Of a stretch of 17,842 bases of DNA, positions 7,287 through 15,482 are shown one piece after another. How positions within the stretch are numbered: position 1 is the first letter of the stretch; every line of letters begins with the position of its first letter. The DNA is from DSXH01 sp964532065. Lineage in GTDB: Bacteria > Bacteroidota > Ignavibacteria > Ignavibacteriales > Melioribacteraceae. The translations under genes and the position numbers were made by a program. Below the pieces are notes generated by a model. It ran no database searches. It saw only the letters and a program-made list of their open reading frames with translations, and was not told where the DNA came from. The DNA lies in NCBI GenBank assembly GCA_964532065.1, contig CAZHHG010000060.1, forward strand, positions 1-17,842, given 5' to 3'.

Positions 7287-8271
7287 TGTTACATTCGCAT
7301 ATCCGTGGATCCTCTATTTACTGGTTTTACTGCCCTTGTTTTTCTATCTCTACTGGAAGAGAAAGGATAACATTACGCCGAATATTACTTTTTCATCCTT
7401 GCAGATGTTCGGTGATGTTCCTAAAAGCCTGAAAGAAAAGCTGATTCATCTCCCTTCTGTTTTAAGATTGATTGCACTCGCCCTTTTAATTGTAGCATTT
7501 GCCCGTCCTCAGACGTTCTCGAGCGGTGAAAATATTTATACTGAAGGAATTGATATCGCTATGGTTCTCGATATCTCCGGAAGTATGCTGGCCGAGGATT
7601 TTAAACCCAACCGCCTCGAAGCGGCTAAAAAAGTAATAGATGATTTTATTAAGGGCAGGACGACAGACAAAATCGGACTGGTAATTTTCTCGGGTGAAAG
7701 TTTTACTCAATGCCCGTTAACTATCGATTATTCGGTCCTGAGTAATCTGCTTAAAGAAATTTACAGCGGTATGATTCAGGACGGAACAGCTATCGGTAAT
7801 GCCATTGCTAACGGTGTTAACAGGCTTAAGGACAGCAAAGCCAAGAGTAAGGTAATGATTCTGCTGACCGACGGAGTAAATAACGCGGGCGAAATTGATC
7901 CGGTTACTTCGGCACAAATTGCTCAGCAGTTCGGTATAAGAATCTACACTGTCGGTGTCGGAACTATCGGAGAAGCTCCTTATCCGTTTCAGACACCATT
8001 TGGCAAGCGTTACCAGATGGTTCCCGTTGAAATTGATGAAGCTCTCTTAAAACAGATTTCGAATATAACAGGCGCTAAATATTTCCGGGCTACCAATAAC
8101 CGGAAGCTCGTTGAGATTTATGAAGAGATCGACAGACTCGAAAAGACAAGAGTGGAGGTAACATCTTACAGGCATGCGAAAGAATTATACTTTAGCTGGG
8201 CCCTGGCCGGATTTCTTCTACTGCTTGCAGAGTTTGGAATTTCAAGAACTTTTTTAAGAAAATTGCCGTAA
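7276..8271 (+). CDS. batA: BatA, membrane-anchored VWA protein
   Basis: This 331-aa inner-membrane protein has a von Willebrand A domain between membrane helices. Two N-terminal helices (about 11-27 and 62-76) precede the VWA domain, and one follows at about 305-320. The MIDAS motif is complete: DISGS at 99-103, a Thr in DGTAIG at 171 and an Asp in LLTDG at 199. The conserved stretch SMLAEDFKPNRLEAAK continues the first motif. BatA was described with the Bacteroides fragilis aerotolerance genes. It is thought to bind metal and protein partners on the periplasmic side. The start at ATG 7276 gives the usual short BatA N-terminus. It is paralogous to the next gene, which is 15 nt downstream. A longer start at 7261 (5 residues more) cannot be excluded. 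Confidence 0.93.
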   Translation: MFGDVTFAYPWILYLLVLLPLFFYLYWKRKDNITPNITFSSLQMFGDVPKSLKEKLIHLPSVLRLIALALLIVAFARPQTFSSGENIYTEGIDIAMVLDISGSMLAEDFKPNRLEAAKKVIDDFIKGRTTDKIGLVIFSGESFTQCPLTIDYSVLSNLLKEIYSGMIQDGTAIGNAIANGVNRLKDSKAKSKVMILLTDGVNNAGEIDPVTSAQIAQQFGIRIYTVGVGTIGEAPYPFQTPFGKRYQMVPVEIDEALLKQISNITGAKYFRATNNRKLVEIYEEIDRLEKTRVEVTSYRHAKELYFSWALAGFLLLLAEFGISRTFLRKLP

Positions 8272-8286
8272 ATAACCGGGTAATAG

Positions 8287-9330
8287 ATGATCCGTTTTGC
8301 TAACATAGAATTTTTATACGCACTTTTTTTAATTCCGCTTGTGATCGCTTTTTTCTGGTTCACTTATAAGAAACAGAATAAACTTCTCGAAAAATTCGCG
8401 GGTACTAAACTTCACGCAATCCTTTTCCCGCTGCGGAGCAGATTTAAATCACCATTTAAATTCGGTCTCTATGCTTTTTCACTTGTCCTTCTTCTCATCG
8501 CTCTTGCAAATCCGCAGGTGGGAACCAAAATTGAGGAGGCAAAACAGATCGGTATTGAAGTCTATATTCTCCTCGATGTTTCTAAAAGTATGCTGGCCGA
8601 GGATATTAAACCGAGCCGACTTGAAAAAGCTAAATATGAAATCTCTAAACTGATCCAGAGACTTAAAGGCGACAGGATCGGACTGATTGTTTTTGCGGGC
8701 GAGGCATACGTTCAATTCCCGTTGACTTCGGATTACTCTGCGGCTAATCTTTTTCTTTCTGCAGTAGATGTAAACTCGGTTCCTCAAGCCGGTACTGCTA
8801 TTGGTCCTGCTTTACAATTGGCTCTTAAATCCTTCCGGTATGATGACGGCACTAAAAAAGCGATTGTTGTTATTACAGACGGTGAAGACCACGAAGGTGA
8901 CATTGATTCTGCAGTCGACGATGCCAATTCCAAAGATGTTGCCATTTATGCGATTGGACTCGGTTCACCCGCGGGTGTTCCTATACCTGTCTATAATCAG
9001 TCCGGTGTTCAAACCGGGTATAAGAAGGATAATCAGGGTAATATCGTTCTTACAAAACTAGATGAATCTACCCTCAAATCGATTGTTGAAAAAGCTGAAG
9101 GTAAGTATTACAGAGGGACCAATACCGAAGATGAACTGGAATCGATCTATAACGATCTTGCCAAAATTGAACAAACAGAATACGGCACCAAGAAAATTAC
9201 CGAGTACGAAGACCGTTTCTATTATTTTTTATTCCCCGCAATCCTTATTCTTATTGCAGAGTTTTTTATTTCGTTTAACAGATCCAGGTGGCTAATGAGA
9301 TTCGAAAAACAGAGCGGGGTGAATCAATGA
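8287..9330 (+). CDS. batB: BatB, membrane-anchored VWA protein
   Basis: This 347-aa membrane VWA protein is paralogous to BatA. Helices lie at about 8-26, 57-74 and 310-328 around a VWA domain. The MIDAS motif reads DVSKS (97-101), so the usual Gly is Lys, but the three metal-contacting positions D, S and S are kept. A Thr at 170 (AGTAIG) and an Asp at 198 (ITDGEDHEG) complete the site. After the VWA core comes the BatB-type insertion (PAGVPIPVYNQSG, then GYKKDNQGNIVLTKLDE). In the family model BatB pairs with BatA in the membrane complex. The stop codon overlaps the batC start as ATGA, so the two are translationally coupled. Confidence 0.93.
   Translation: MIRFANIEFLYALFLIPLVIAFFWFTYKKQNKLLEKFAGTKLHAILFPLRSRFKSPFKFGLYAFSLVLLLIALANPQVGTKIEEAKQIGIEVYILLDVSKSMLAEDIKPSRLEKAKYEISKLIQRLKGDRIGLIVFAGEAYVQFPLTSDYSAANLFLSAVDVNSVPQAGTAIGPALQLALKSFRYDDGTKKAIVVITDGEDHEGDIDSAVDDANSKDVAIYAIGLGSPAGVPIPVYNQSGVQTGYKKDNQGNIVLTKLDESTLKSIVEKAEGKYYRGTNTEDELESIYNDLAKIEQTEYGTKKITEYEDRFYYFLFPAILILIAEFFISFNRSRWLMRFEKQSGVNQ
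9316..9322 (+). promoter_or_regulatory. Ribosome binding site GGGGTGA of batC inside batB
   Basis: GGGGTGA lies 4 nt before the ATG at 9327 and within the last codons of batB. It fixes the batC start at the ATGA overlap and not at the upstream in-frame ATG 9288, which would put 13 extra residues before the signal peptide. Confidence 0.55.
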
Positions 9331-10022
9331 AAAGTAATCTTGTTCTCTTTCTATCTCTCTCTGTCGCTGCATTGTCCGCTGCTTCTGCTCAGTCGAAACG
9401 TGGTTTGATAAACGAAGGTGTAGACCTTTATAAGAATAATAAATATTCTGAAGCCGAGGTCAATTTTAAAAAAGGACTGGAAAAAGATAACCAGATGTTC
9501 GAAGGCCATTTTAATCTGGGCGATGCGTATTATAAACAGGGAAGATACGACGAAGCTGTTCAATCCTTCAAAAATTCTCTCTCTTTTACTGATGATAAAA
9601 TTAATCAGTCGAAGGTTTATCATAATATCGGCAATTCATTACTTAAATCTCAGCAGGTGAAGGAGAGTATCGGCGCGTATAAAAATGCTCTTAAACTTAA
9701 TCCCGATGACCTTGAGACAAAATATAATCTTTCATATGCGCTTAATATGTTGAAGCAGAATCAGAATAAACAGCAACAGAACCAGGATAAGCAGGATCAG
9801 AATAAAGACCAGCAGCAGAACCAGAATCAAAACCAGAATCAGAACGATCAGAACAAAGATCAGGATAAACAGAATCAGCAGCAGCAACAGCAGCAGAAAA
9901 ATCAGATCTCAAAAGAGGATGCTGAGAGAATTCTTGAAGCTCTTAAGAACAATGAACAGGATCTGCAGAAAAAATTACGCCAGATTAAAGGTAAACCGGT
10001 TGTTAGAGAAAAAGACTGGTGA
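9327..10022 (+). CDS. batC: BatC, exported TPR protein with Gln/Asn-rich linker
   Basis: This 231-aa protein has a signal peptide (1-21, ending ASAQ), so it should act in the periplasm. Three TPR units follow at roughly 25-138, with typical residues such as EGHFNLGDAYYKQGRYDEA and VYHNIGNSLLKSQ. A Gln/Asn/Lys/Asp-only linker covers 142-193. The tail is the BatC-type segment DAERILEALKNNEQDLQKKL ending in KDW. TPR domains bind proteins, so BatC is inferred to hold partner proteins near BatA and BatB. The start at the ATGA overlap has a strong ribosome site and gives a clean signal peptide. About 70 nt of AT-rich sequence separates it from batD, the longest gap inside the operon. Confidence 0.9.
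   Translation: MKSNLVLFLSLSVAALSAASAQSKRGLINEGVDLYKNNKYSEAEVNFKKGLEKDNQMFEGHFNLGDAYYKQGRYDEAVQSFKNSLSFTDDKINQSKVYHNIGNSLLKSQQVKESIGAYKNALKLNPDDLETKYNLSYALNMLKQNQNKQQQNQDKQDQNKDQQQNQNQNQNQNDQNKDQDKQNQQQQQQQKNQISKEDAERILEALKNNEQDLQKKLRQIKGKPVVREKDW
9750..9905 (+). repeat. CAG/AAT-rich low-complexity tract coding for the BatC Gln/Asn linker
   Basis: About 156 bp are made almost only of CAG, CAA, AAT, AAC, GAT and AAA/AAG codons in loosely repeated units of two to four codons. It encodes residues 142-193 of BatC. Such tracts change length easily by slippage. The reading frame is intact here. Confidence 0.75.
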
Positions 10023-10091
10023 TTAATAGACTTATTGAATTTATGAATGATAATAATTTCATTTTAAATTCGTGCACAAAATTTTAAATAT

Positions 10092-11927
10092 ATGAAACCA
10101 GAAAAAAGAATCAGTTTATTAGTCGTTATTTTATTCCTTCTCTCCGGAATATTTAATTATTCCAATGCTCAGGAATTCAATGCGAGTGTAGACCGTACAA
10201 CTGTCGGCCAGTACGATCGGTTTCAGGTCTATTTTACTTTTTCCGGAAGCGATGTAAACGGCGTTAAGGATTTCCGCCCGCCTAATTTCAGCGGATTCAG
10301 AGTTTTGTCCGGACCAAACCAGTCGACAAGTATGCAGATAATTAACGGTAAGGTCTCCGGCTCACTTTCATTTGTTTATATTCTTCAGCCGTCAGGAACA
10401 GGGGATTTCTCTATCGGCTCTGCTTCAGTTGAGTTCGGCGGTAAAACATTCCGCACAAGCCCGATAAATATAAAAGTTGAAAAGGGAACTCCGCAGCAGC
10501 AGCAGCAGAGTACAGGCGGATATTCGGAAGAGGAACTTGCTAAAAATGTTTTTATAGTTGCAGAATCGAATAAGAGCCGTGTATACTTAGGCGAACAGCT
10601 AACGGTTACTTATAAACTCTATACCAAATTAAATATTTCTTCTCCTCAGATCACAAAACTTCCTCAGTATCAGGGGTTCTGGGCTGTGGAAATAGATCCT
10701 TCCCAGACTATCGCTTTCGATGTCGGAATGTATAAAGGTGAAAGGTACCGTGTTGCCACAATTAAAAAAGTTGCTCTCTTTCCTACAAAGACAGGTCAAT
10801 TGAACGTTACTCCCTTTGAACTGAATATACCCGTTATTGTAAAAAAGAAAAAAACGGGAAATGATGTTTTCGACGAGTTCTTTAATGATTCTTTCTTCGG
10901 CAGGACGGAAACGGTTGAGTATCAGGCAAAGTCGAATACTCTTAGAGTTGAAGTCGATCCTCTTCCGGCAACAGGTGTTCCGGAATCATTTAACGGTGCT
11001 GTTGGTAATTTCAATTTTAAATCAGAAATCGATAAAAATAAAGTTGTTACAAATGAAAGCATTACTCTCCGCCTTACACTCTCCGGATCCGGGAATATTC
11101 AGTTATTAAAAGCCCCCGAGCCGCAGCTCCCGTCCGGTTTCGAAAAATATGACCCCAAAGTTTATGATAATGTAAACAAGAGCGGTGTTATCTCAGGTCA
11201 GAAAATTGTTGAATATCTGATTGTACCGAGAATTCAGGGCGATAAAGAAATCCCATCGATGGAGTTTTCTTTCTTTAATCCTTCCACCAGAAAATATGTT
11301 ACACTTAATTCTCCCGTGTTTAAAATTAATGTTGTAAAAGGTGAAGGACAGTACGAACCGGTTGCAAGCAATTATGCCAAAGAGGATGTAAGATTATTAA
11401 GCGAGGATATCAGGTTTATTAAAACAGGTGATTTCGGACTTGAAAGGAGACAGGATAATTCGGCTGTTAAACCCTGGTTCTGGGTCTCCCTGATTCTACC
11501 GGTCATCGGATTGATTATTGCGGTGGGTTATAAAAAACGGCAGGAAAAACTCTTTGGAAATATTCAGCTGATGAAATATCAGAAAGCTGAAAAAGCTGCC
11601 CGTTTGAGGCTGAAGATTTCGAAGAAAGCTCTCGATGAAAATAAAATATCTGAATTCTATATGGAACTGTCCCAGGCGCTCTACGGATATCTGGAAGATA
11701 AACTGGGAATACAGAAATCGGAGTTTACTTTAGAAACCGCTCTTGAAAAATTAAAATCGAAACACGTAGAGGATAACTTAATCGATCGTGTGAAATCTGT
11801 TGCCGAGAAATGCGAATTTGTCCGTTTCGCTCCTCAGGGAGAAACCTCGACTTCGGCTTCAGAAATCTATAACAGTACGGTTAAATTGATTGTTGAAGTC
11901 GATTCCGATCTGGAGAAGAAGAAATGA
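10092..11927 (+). CDS. batD: BatD, large periplasmic beta-domain membrane protein
   Basis: This 611-aa protein starts with a signal peptide (1-26, ending SNAQ). By eye it has three similar beta-rich periplasmic domains: about 28-129, 152-288 and 308-415. The domains share a pattern of an early V.(L)G(E/Q)..T/F.V.(Y/F) strand, a late (I/V)..(R/K)..G....P strand and a closing S/TSPI/VFKI(N/K)V strand. A Gln run (135-139) separates the first two. One membrane helix (461-480) follows, then a cytosolic helical domain with EFYMELSQALYGYLEDKLGI (521-540) and EFVRFAPQ. This is the BatD 'oxygen tolerance' architecture. The cytosolic tail matches that of the short BatD-like protein upstream. The stop overlaps the batE start as ATGA. 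A one-mismatch -7 element (TAAATTCG, 10065-10072) upstream is too weak to call an internal promoter. Confidence 0.93.
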   Translation: MKPEKRISLLVVILFLLSGIFNYSNAQEFNASVDRTTVGQYDRFQVYFTFSGSDVNGVKDFRPPNFSGFRVLSGPNQSTSMQIINGKVSGSLSFVYILQPSGTGDFSIGSASVEFGGKTFRTSPINIKVEKGTPQQQQQSTGGYSEEELAKNVFIVAESNKSRVYLGEQLTVTYKLYTKLNISSPQITKLPQYQGFWAVEIDPSQTIAFDVGMYKGERYRVATIKKVALFPTKTGQLNVTPFELNIPVIVKKKKTGNDVFDEFFNDSFFGRTETVEYQAKSNTLRVEVDPLPATGVPESFNGAVGNFNFKSEIDKNKVVTNESITLRLTLSGSGNIQLLKAPEPQLPSGFEKYDPKVYDNVNKSGVISGQKIVEYLIVPRIQGDKEIPSMEFSFFNPSTRKYVTLNSPVFKINVVKGEGQYEPVASNYAKEDVRLLSEDIRFIKTGDFGLERRQDNSAVKPWFWVSLILPVIGLIIAVGYKKRQEKLFGNIQLMKYQKAEKAARLRLKISKKALDENKISEFYMELSQALYGYLEDKLGIQKSEFTLETALEKLKSKHVEDNLIDRVKSVAEKCEFVRFAPQGETSTSASEIYNSTVKLIVEVDSDLEKKK

Positions 11928-12691
11928 ATAATTTTTTGAAGGCCGTTTTTGCAATCGTTCTGTTTCTATCATTTTCCTATTTGAGCTGGGGACAGTCGCC
12001 TGAACAATTAATGGAAAAGGCGAATAAACATTATCAGGATCAGCAATATGATCAGGCAATTCCTCTATTCAAGCAGATACTATCTCAGGGTTACGAAAGC
12101 CCTGCTCTCTATTATAACCTCGGAAATGCCTATTTCAAATCCGGCAGTATCGGAAATGCAATCCTTAATTATGAAAGGGGATTAAAACTATCACCCGGCG
12201 ACGAGGATATTCAATTCAACCTGAAAGTCGCTAATTCCCGCACAGTTGATAAAATTACAGAGGTTCCGAAAATATTCATAGTTCAATGGTGGGAAGTGTT
12301 TATTACTTCGTTCTCTTTGAGCGGGTGGTCTGTTATTACTGTTTTAATATTCTGGATTTTTTTACTGTCGATTGCACTTTTCATTCTTTCAGGAAGAATC
12401 AGGATACAGAAAATTTCATTAATGGCCGGTTCAATCTCTCTCGCGCTTTTGATTTTAGTCGTTGTAATTCTTATCTCGCGTTATAATCACGAAGCAATAA
12501 CCGATTACGGAGTCCTTACCGAAGAAATCTACTCGGTAAAAGTCGCTCCGGATCAAAAAAGCAATGACCAGTTCGTTATCCATGAAGGGATTAAATTCGT
12601 TGTTGAGGATCAGGTTAATGGATGGTATAAAATCCGCCTGGTTGATGGGAAAATCGGATGGATCCCCCAGAATGTTTTCGGACTGATCTGA
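11924..12691 (+). CDS. batE: BatE, TPR and SH3-like membrane protein
   Basis: This 255-aa protein has an N-terminal signal sequence (1-24, ending WGQ) and two TPR units (about 26-105; ALYYNLGNAYFKSG at 61-74). Two membrane helices follow (about 135-154 and 164-185). A C-terminal bacterial SH3-like domain (about 192-255) contains the typical GKIGWIP near 242-248. TPR plus SH3 fits BatE, which closes the Bat operon in Bacteroidota and Leptospira. By membrane topology both the TPR and the SH3 domains should face the periplasm. It is coupled to batD by a 4-nt overlap. The M48 protease gene begins 41 nt downstream with no terminator visible between them, so read-through is possible. Confidence 0.9.
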   Translation: MNNFLKAVFAIVLFLSFSYLSWGQSPEQLMEKANKHYQDQQYDQAIPLFKQILSQGYESPALYYNLGNAYFKSGSIGNAILNYERGLKLSPGDEDIQFNLKVANSRTVDKITEVPKIFIVQWWEVFITSFSLSGWSVITVLIFWIFLLSIALFILSGRIRIQKISLMAGSISLALLILVVVILISRYNHEAITDYGVLTEEIYSVKVAPDQKSNDQFVIHEGIKFVVEDQVNGWYKIRLVDGKIGWIPQNVFGLI

Positions 12692-12732
12692 TATAACCTT
12701 CCGGACCTGGTTAAATACGTAAGACCGGCACT

Positions 12733-13822
12733 ATGAATGGAGACGCAAAAAAATATAACAACATTAAACTCGCCGTAAGCATCGGTAAAGGAATTTTATC
12801 GTTTCTTCTGTTACTTGTTTATTTGTATTCCGGGCTGAGTCTTGAAACAGAAACTCTTATTAGAAATTATTTTTCAAACGGCTATTTAGTCCTTTTGATT
12901 TATGTTATCCTTCTGTCCCTCTTCTTTACAATAGTTTTTGCGCCTGTCAGTTACTATACCGGTTTTTATCTTGAACATAAGTATAATTTATCCAATCAAA
13001 CCTTTTTGAAGTGGGTAGCGGAGAATTTAAAGGAGACCCTGGTAGGTGCGGTTATCGGTATTCCGATTTTATTGATATTCTACTTCATACTTAACTACTT
13101 CTTGGAGAACTGGTGGCTTCCTTTTGCCATTCTGATCTTTTTTGTATCGGTTATTCTTGCCCAGATACTTCCGGTTCTTATTCTACCCATATTTTATAAA
13201 GTAAAACCGGTTGACAATGAAGATCTTAAAATCAGGATCTTGGAGTTATCCCGGAAAGCCGGACTTAAAGTTGATAGTGTTTATAAATTCGATATGAGCC
13301 GGAATACAAAAAAAGCTAATGCCGCATTTACCGGACTCGGTAGAACTAAAAGAATTCTGCTTGGCGATACGCTTCTCGATAATTATTCCCACGATGAAAT
13401 TGAGACAGTTATCGCTCATGAACTGGGGCATTTTAANNNNNNNNNNNNNNNNNNNNNNNNNNNNNNNCAGTACCGCTCTGAGCTTTTTTACGTTTTATTT
13501 AATCGCATTACTTTATTCCAGCTTGATCCGGGTTTTCGGTTTTCAGTCTATTACACAAATCTCCGCACTTCCTCTGCTTGTTTTGCTGGGTACAATTATA
13601 GGATTGGTTTTTACTCCTCTTTCCAATTACATCTCCCGCCGCTTTGAATACGAAGCTGATGATTATGCAGTAAAAGCCACCGGCAAGAAAGAGGCCTTCA
13701 TCAATACTCTGCAAAAATTGACCGATCAGAACCTGGGCGATAGAGACCCTCACCCACTGGTCGAGTGGTTCTTTTACAGTCATCCATCAATTAACCGGCG
13801 GATCAAATCAATCAATCAGTAA
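12733..13822 (+). CDS. Ste24-like M48 membrane zinc metallopeptidase, interrupted by an assembly gap
   Basis: This integral-membrane protease is related to CAAX protease 1/Ste24. The first part (234 codons) has about five hydrophobic segments, the Ste24 motif YLEHKYNLSNQT, the stretch MSRNTKKANAAFTGLG and the zinc site HELGH at 229-233. After the run of N the protein continues, in another frame, with two membrane helices, the third zinc ligand in FEYEADDYA, and the family tail DPHPLVEWFFYSHPSINRR. Both zinc motifs are intact, so I read this as one functional gene of about 363 aa and treat the frame change as an artefact of an inexact gap length. It lies 41 nt after batE in the same direction. 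Substrate is unknown; bacteria lack prenylated CAAX targets, so membrane-protein quality control is a reasonable inference. Confidence 0.88.
13437..13467. other. Assembly gap of 31 N inside the M48 protease gene
   Basis: The N run starts two bases into a codon just after HELGHF and ends one base before the codon for the Ser of STALSFF. For the two halves to join in frame the true gap must be a multiple of three, so 31 cannot be exact. Confidence 0.98.
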
Positions 13823-13890
13823 TTCCGGCAGTTACATTATTAATTTTTATCATTATATTTCGGCTGTATAAAGAGATAATCGAACTATAG

Positions 13891-15162
13891 ATGCTAAACC
13901 GGATTAATAAAGTACTTATAATTTTACTTGCTCTAATTGCTTTCAGCTGTTCCTTCGATTCTACTGCCCCTTCGGAGACCATCCCTATTGTTGATCCGGG
14001 TTCTTCTGATAAGAACACACCCAATACTCCTTCTCCATCTAATGGTTCATTAAACCAGTTTTTAATTGTTACTTTGAAATGGGAATGCGATAATGCTTCC
14101 GAGTATGATGTTTACCTTGGTGAATCCAATCCACCGCTTATCAGATATACTACTACTCAAAATAAATCCTATACCGTTCCTCCATTAAATTACAACACCA
14201 AATATTTCTGGAGGATAGTCGCAAAAGGGAATGACGGAGTTTCAAGGTCAGGTCCGGTTTGGAATTTTACTACTCTCCCTTCTACAATGCCGACATTGAA
14301 CGGGTATGCTCTAAAGCTTCACCGGACTGAAACCAGGTTACCCAATACTGTTGAAGTAGTTTTTCAGGTTCTCGATCTCAACGGCAGCGGCGTTACAAAT
14401 CTTCAATTATCCGACTTCGAGGTTTTTGAGGATGAATTACCATTATCCATCTCGGAATCAGGATTGAAAATTGAAAAGCGTGCAGCATCCCCTTATAAAC
14501 TTAAAACAGTTCTTTTGCTCGATAACAGTACAAGTCTCGAAAATGATCTCGGTACCATCAGGAATTCGGCAAAGGAAATTCTTAACGGAATCAGACCCAA
14601 TCAGGAAGTCGCGATTTATCAGTTCTCCGATAAGGCAACTCTTCTCAGCGATTTTTCTTCCGATGTTAACCAGTTAAAAAATATAATCGATACTCAGTAT
14701 CTGCTTGGTGTAAGAACAACAGATTTTTACGGATCTGTTATAACCGGTTCGAAAAAATGGGACGACATCTTTACTCTCGACGAAGTTGTTCAGGGATGCC
14801 TTATAATTATCTCCGACGGCGAAGATACGCAGGGTTCCGTCTCACTGGCTTCAGGATTGAATTCAATCCATAATAAACTTGTCTATACAATCGGGATTGG
14901 TCCTTCGCTTCAGCCGGAAATTATTAATGCTTTTGGTACGGGTGGTAGTTTTAAACCGGGGCAGGAGAACGAAATAATCCGGAGGTTCACCGAAATGGAA
15001 AACCGGGTTGTTAAATTCGCTAATAGCTTTTATGTTATGACCTACAGCAGCCCTAAAAGAGGCGATAGAGATCACTCACTTAGAGTAAGAATAAAAAATA
15101 ATCCCTACCAGGGAGATCAATCATTCATTTCTACAACTTTTAACAGCTCCGGGTTTAATTAA
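13891..15162 (+). CDS. Putative lipoprotein with Fn3-like and VWA domains
   Basis: This 423-aa exported protein is anchored through a lipoprotein signal (LLALIAFSC, Cys20) and followed by a Pro/Ser/Thr-rich linker (about 24-52). Residues about 53-129 form a fibronectin III-like domain of the type common in Bacteroidota surface proteins (KYFWRIVAKGNDG, then SGPVWNFTT). Residues about 150-200 resemble a short beta module (LSDFEVFED). A VWA domain with a full MIDAS pattern follows: DNSTS at 211-215, TT near 277 and SDGEDTQG at 309-316. It is not homologous in layout to BatA or BatB, because it has no membrane helices. Role is unknown; protein or surface binding is inferred. It is 68 nt after the protease gene and only 10 nt before gatC. 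A -7-like TATATTTC (13854-13861) has one mismatch. Confidence 0.82.
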   Translation: MLNRINKVLIILLALIAFSCSFDSTAPSETIPIVDPGSSDKNTPNTPSPSNGSLNQFLIVTLKWECDNASEYDVYLGESNPPLIRYTTTQNKSYTVPPLNYNTKYFWRIVAKGNDGVSRSGPVWNFTTLPSTMPTLNGYALKLHRTETRLPNTVEVVFQVLDLNGSGVTNLQLSDFEVFEDELPLSISESGLKIEKRAASPYKLKTVLLLDNSTSLENDLGTIRNSAKEILNGIRPNQEVAIYQFSDKATLLSDFSSDVNQLKNIIDTQYLLGVRTTDFYGSVITGSKKWDDIFTLDEVVQGCLIIISDGEDTQGSVSLASGLNSIHNKLVYTIGIGPSLQPEIINAFGTGGSFKPGQENEIIRRFTEMENRVVKFANSFYVMTYSSPKRGDRDHSLRVRIKNNPYQGDQSFISTTFNSSGFN

Positions 15163-15172
15163 GGATTTAAAA

Positions 15173-15463
15173 ATGTCTGTATCCATCATAGATGTAAAAT
15201 ATATTGCTGAATTGGCAAGGCTTAACTTTGATGAGCAGGAACTGGAAGGCTTTACATCCAGCTTTAATGAAATCTTGAGCTTTTTTGAAAAACTAAACCA
15301 GCTGAACACCGATAATGTTGAACCTATGTCGCACCCGGTACCGAATGAAAATGTTTTCCGTGAAGATCTTCTGAAAAATTCAATTGATAGGGAGGAGGCA
15401 TTGAAAAATTCTCCCGATCGCGACGAACAGTTTTTCAAAGTACCGAAAGTTATCAACCAGTGA
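15173..15463 (+). CDS. gatC: Asp-tRNA(Asn)/Glu-tRNA(Gln) amidotransferase subunit C
   Basis: This 96-aa cytosolic protein is the small stabilising subunit of the GatCAB complex, which converts misacylated Glu-tRNA(Gln) and Asp-tRNA(Asn) to the correct aminoacyl-tRNAs. The family pattern is visible: YIAELARLNFDEQELEGF near the start, the central helix with ILSFFEKL, and the loop NVEPMSHPVP followed by FREDLLKNS. The tail (EQFFKVPKVI) is the part that wraps the other subunits. Length is normal. AAGGA lies a few bases before the ATG. gatA and gatB are not in the window. The gene sits between a surface lipoprotein and kdsB, so it is probably co-transcribed with kdsB 19 nt downstream. Confidence 0.95.
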   Translation: MSVSIIDVKYIAELARLNFDEQELEGFTSSFNEILSFFEKLNQLNTDNVEPMSHPVPNENVFREDLLKNSIDREEALKNSPDRDEQFFKVPKVINQ

Positions 15464-15482
15464 TATATTCTGAAGATCAAAT

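Noticed and set aside
13319..13822. A separate gene beginning at ATG 13319 in the second frame
   Set aside because: Upstream of the gap this frame has no family residues. Only the part after the N run is real, as the continuation of the M48 protease gene.
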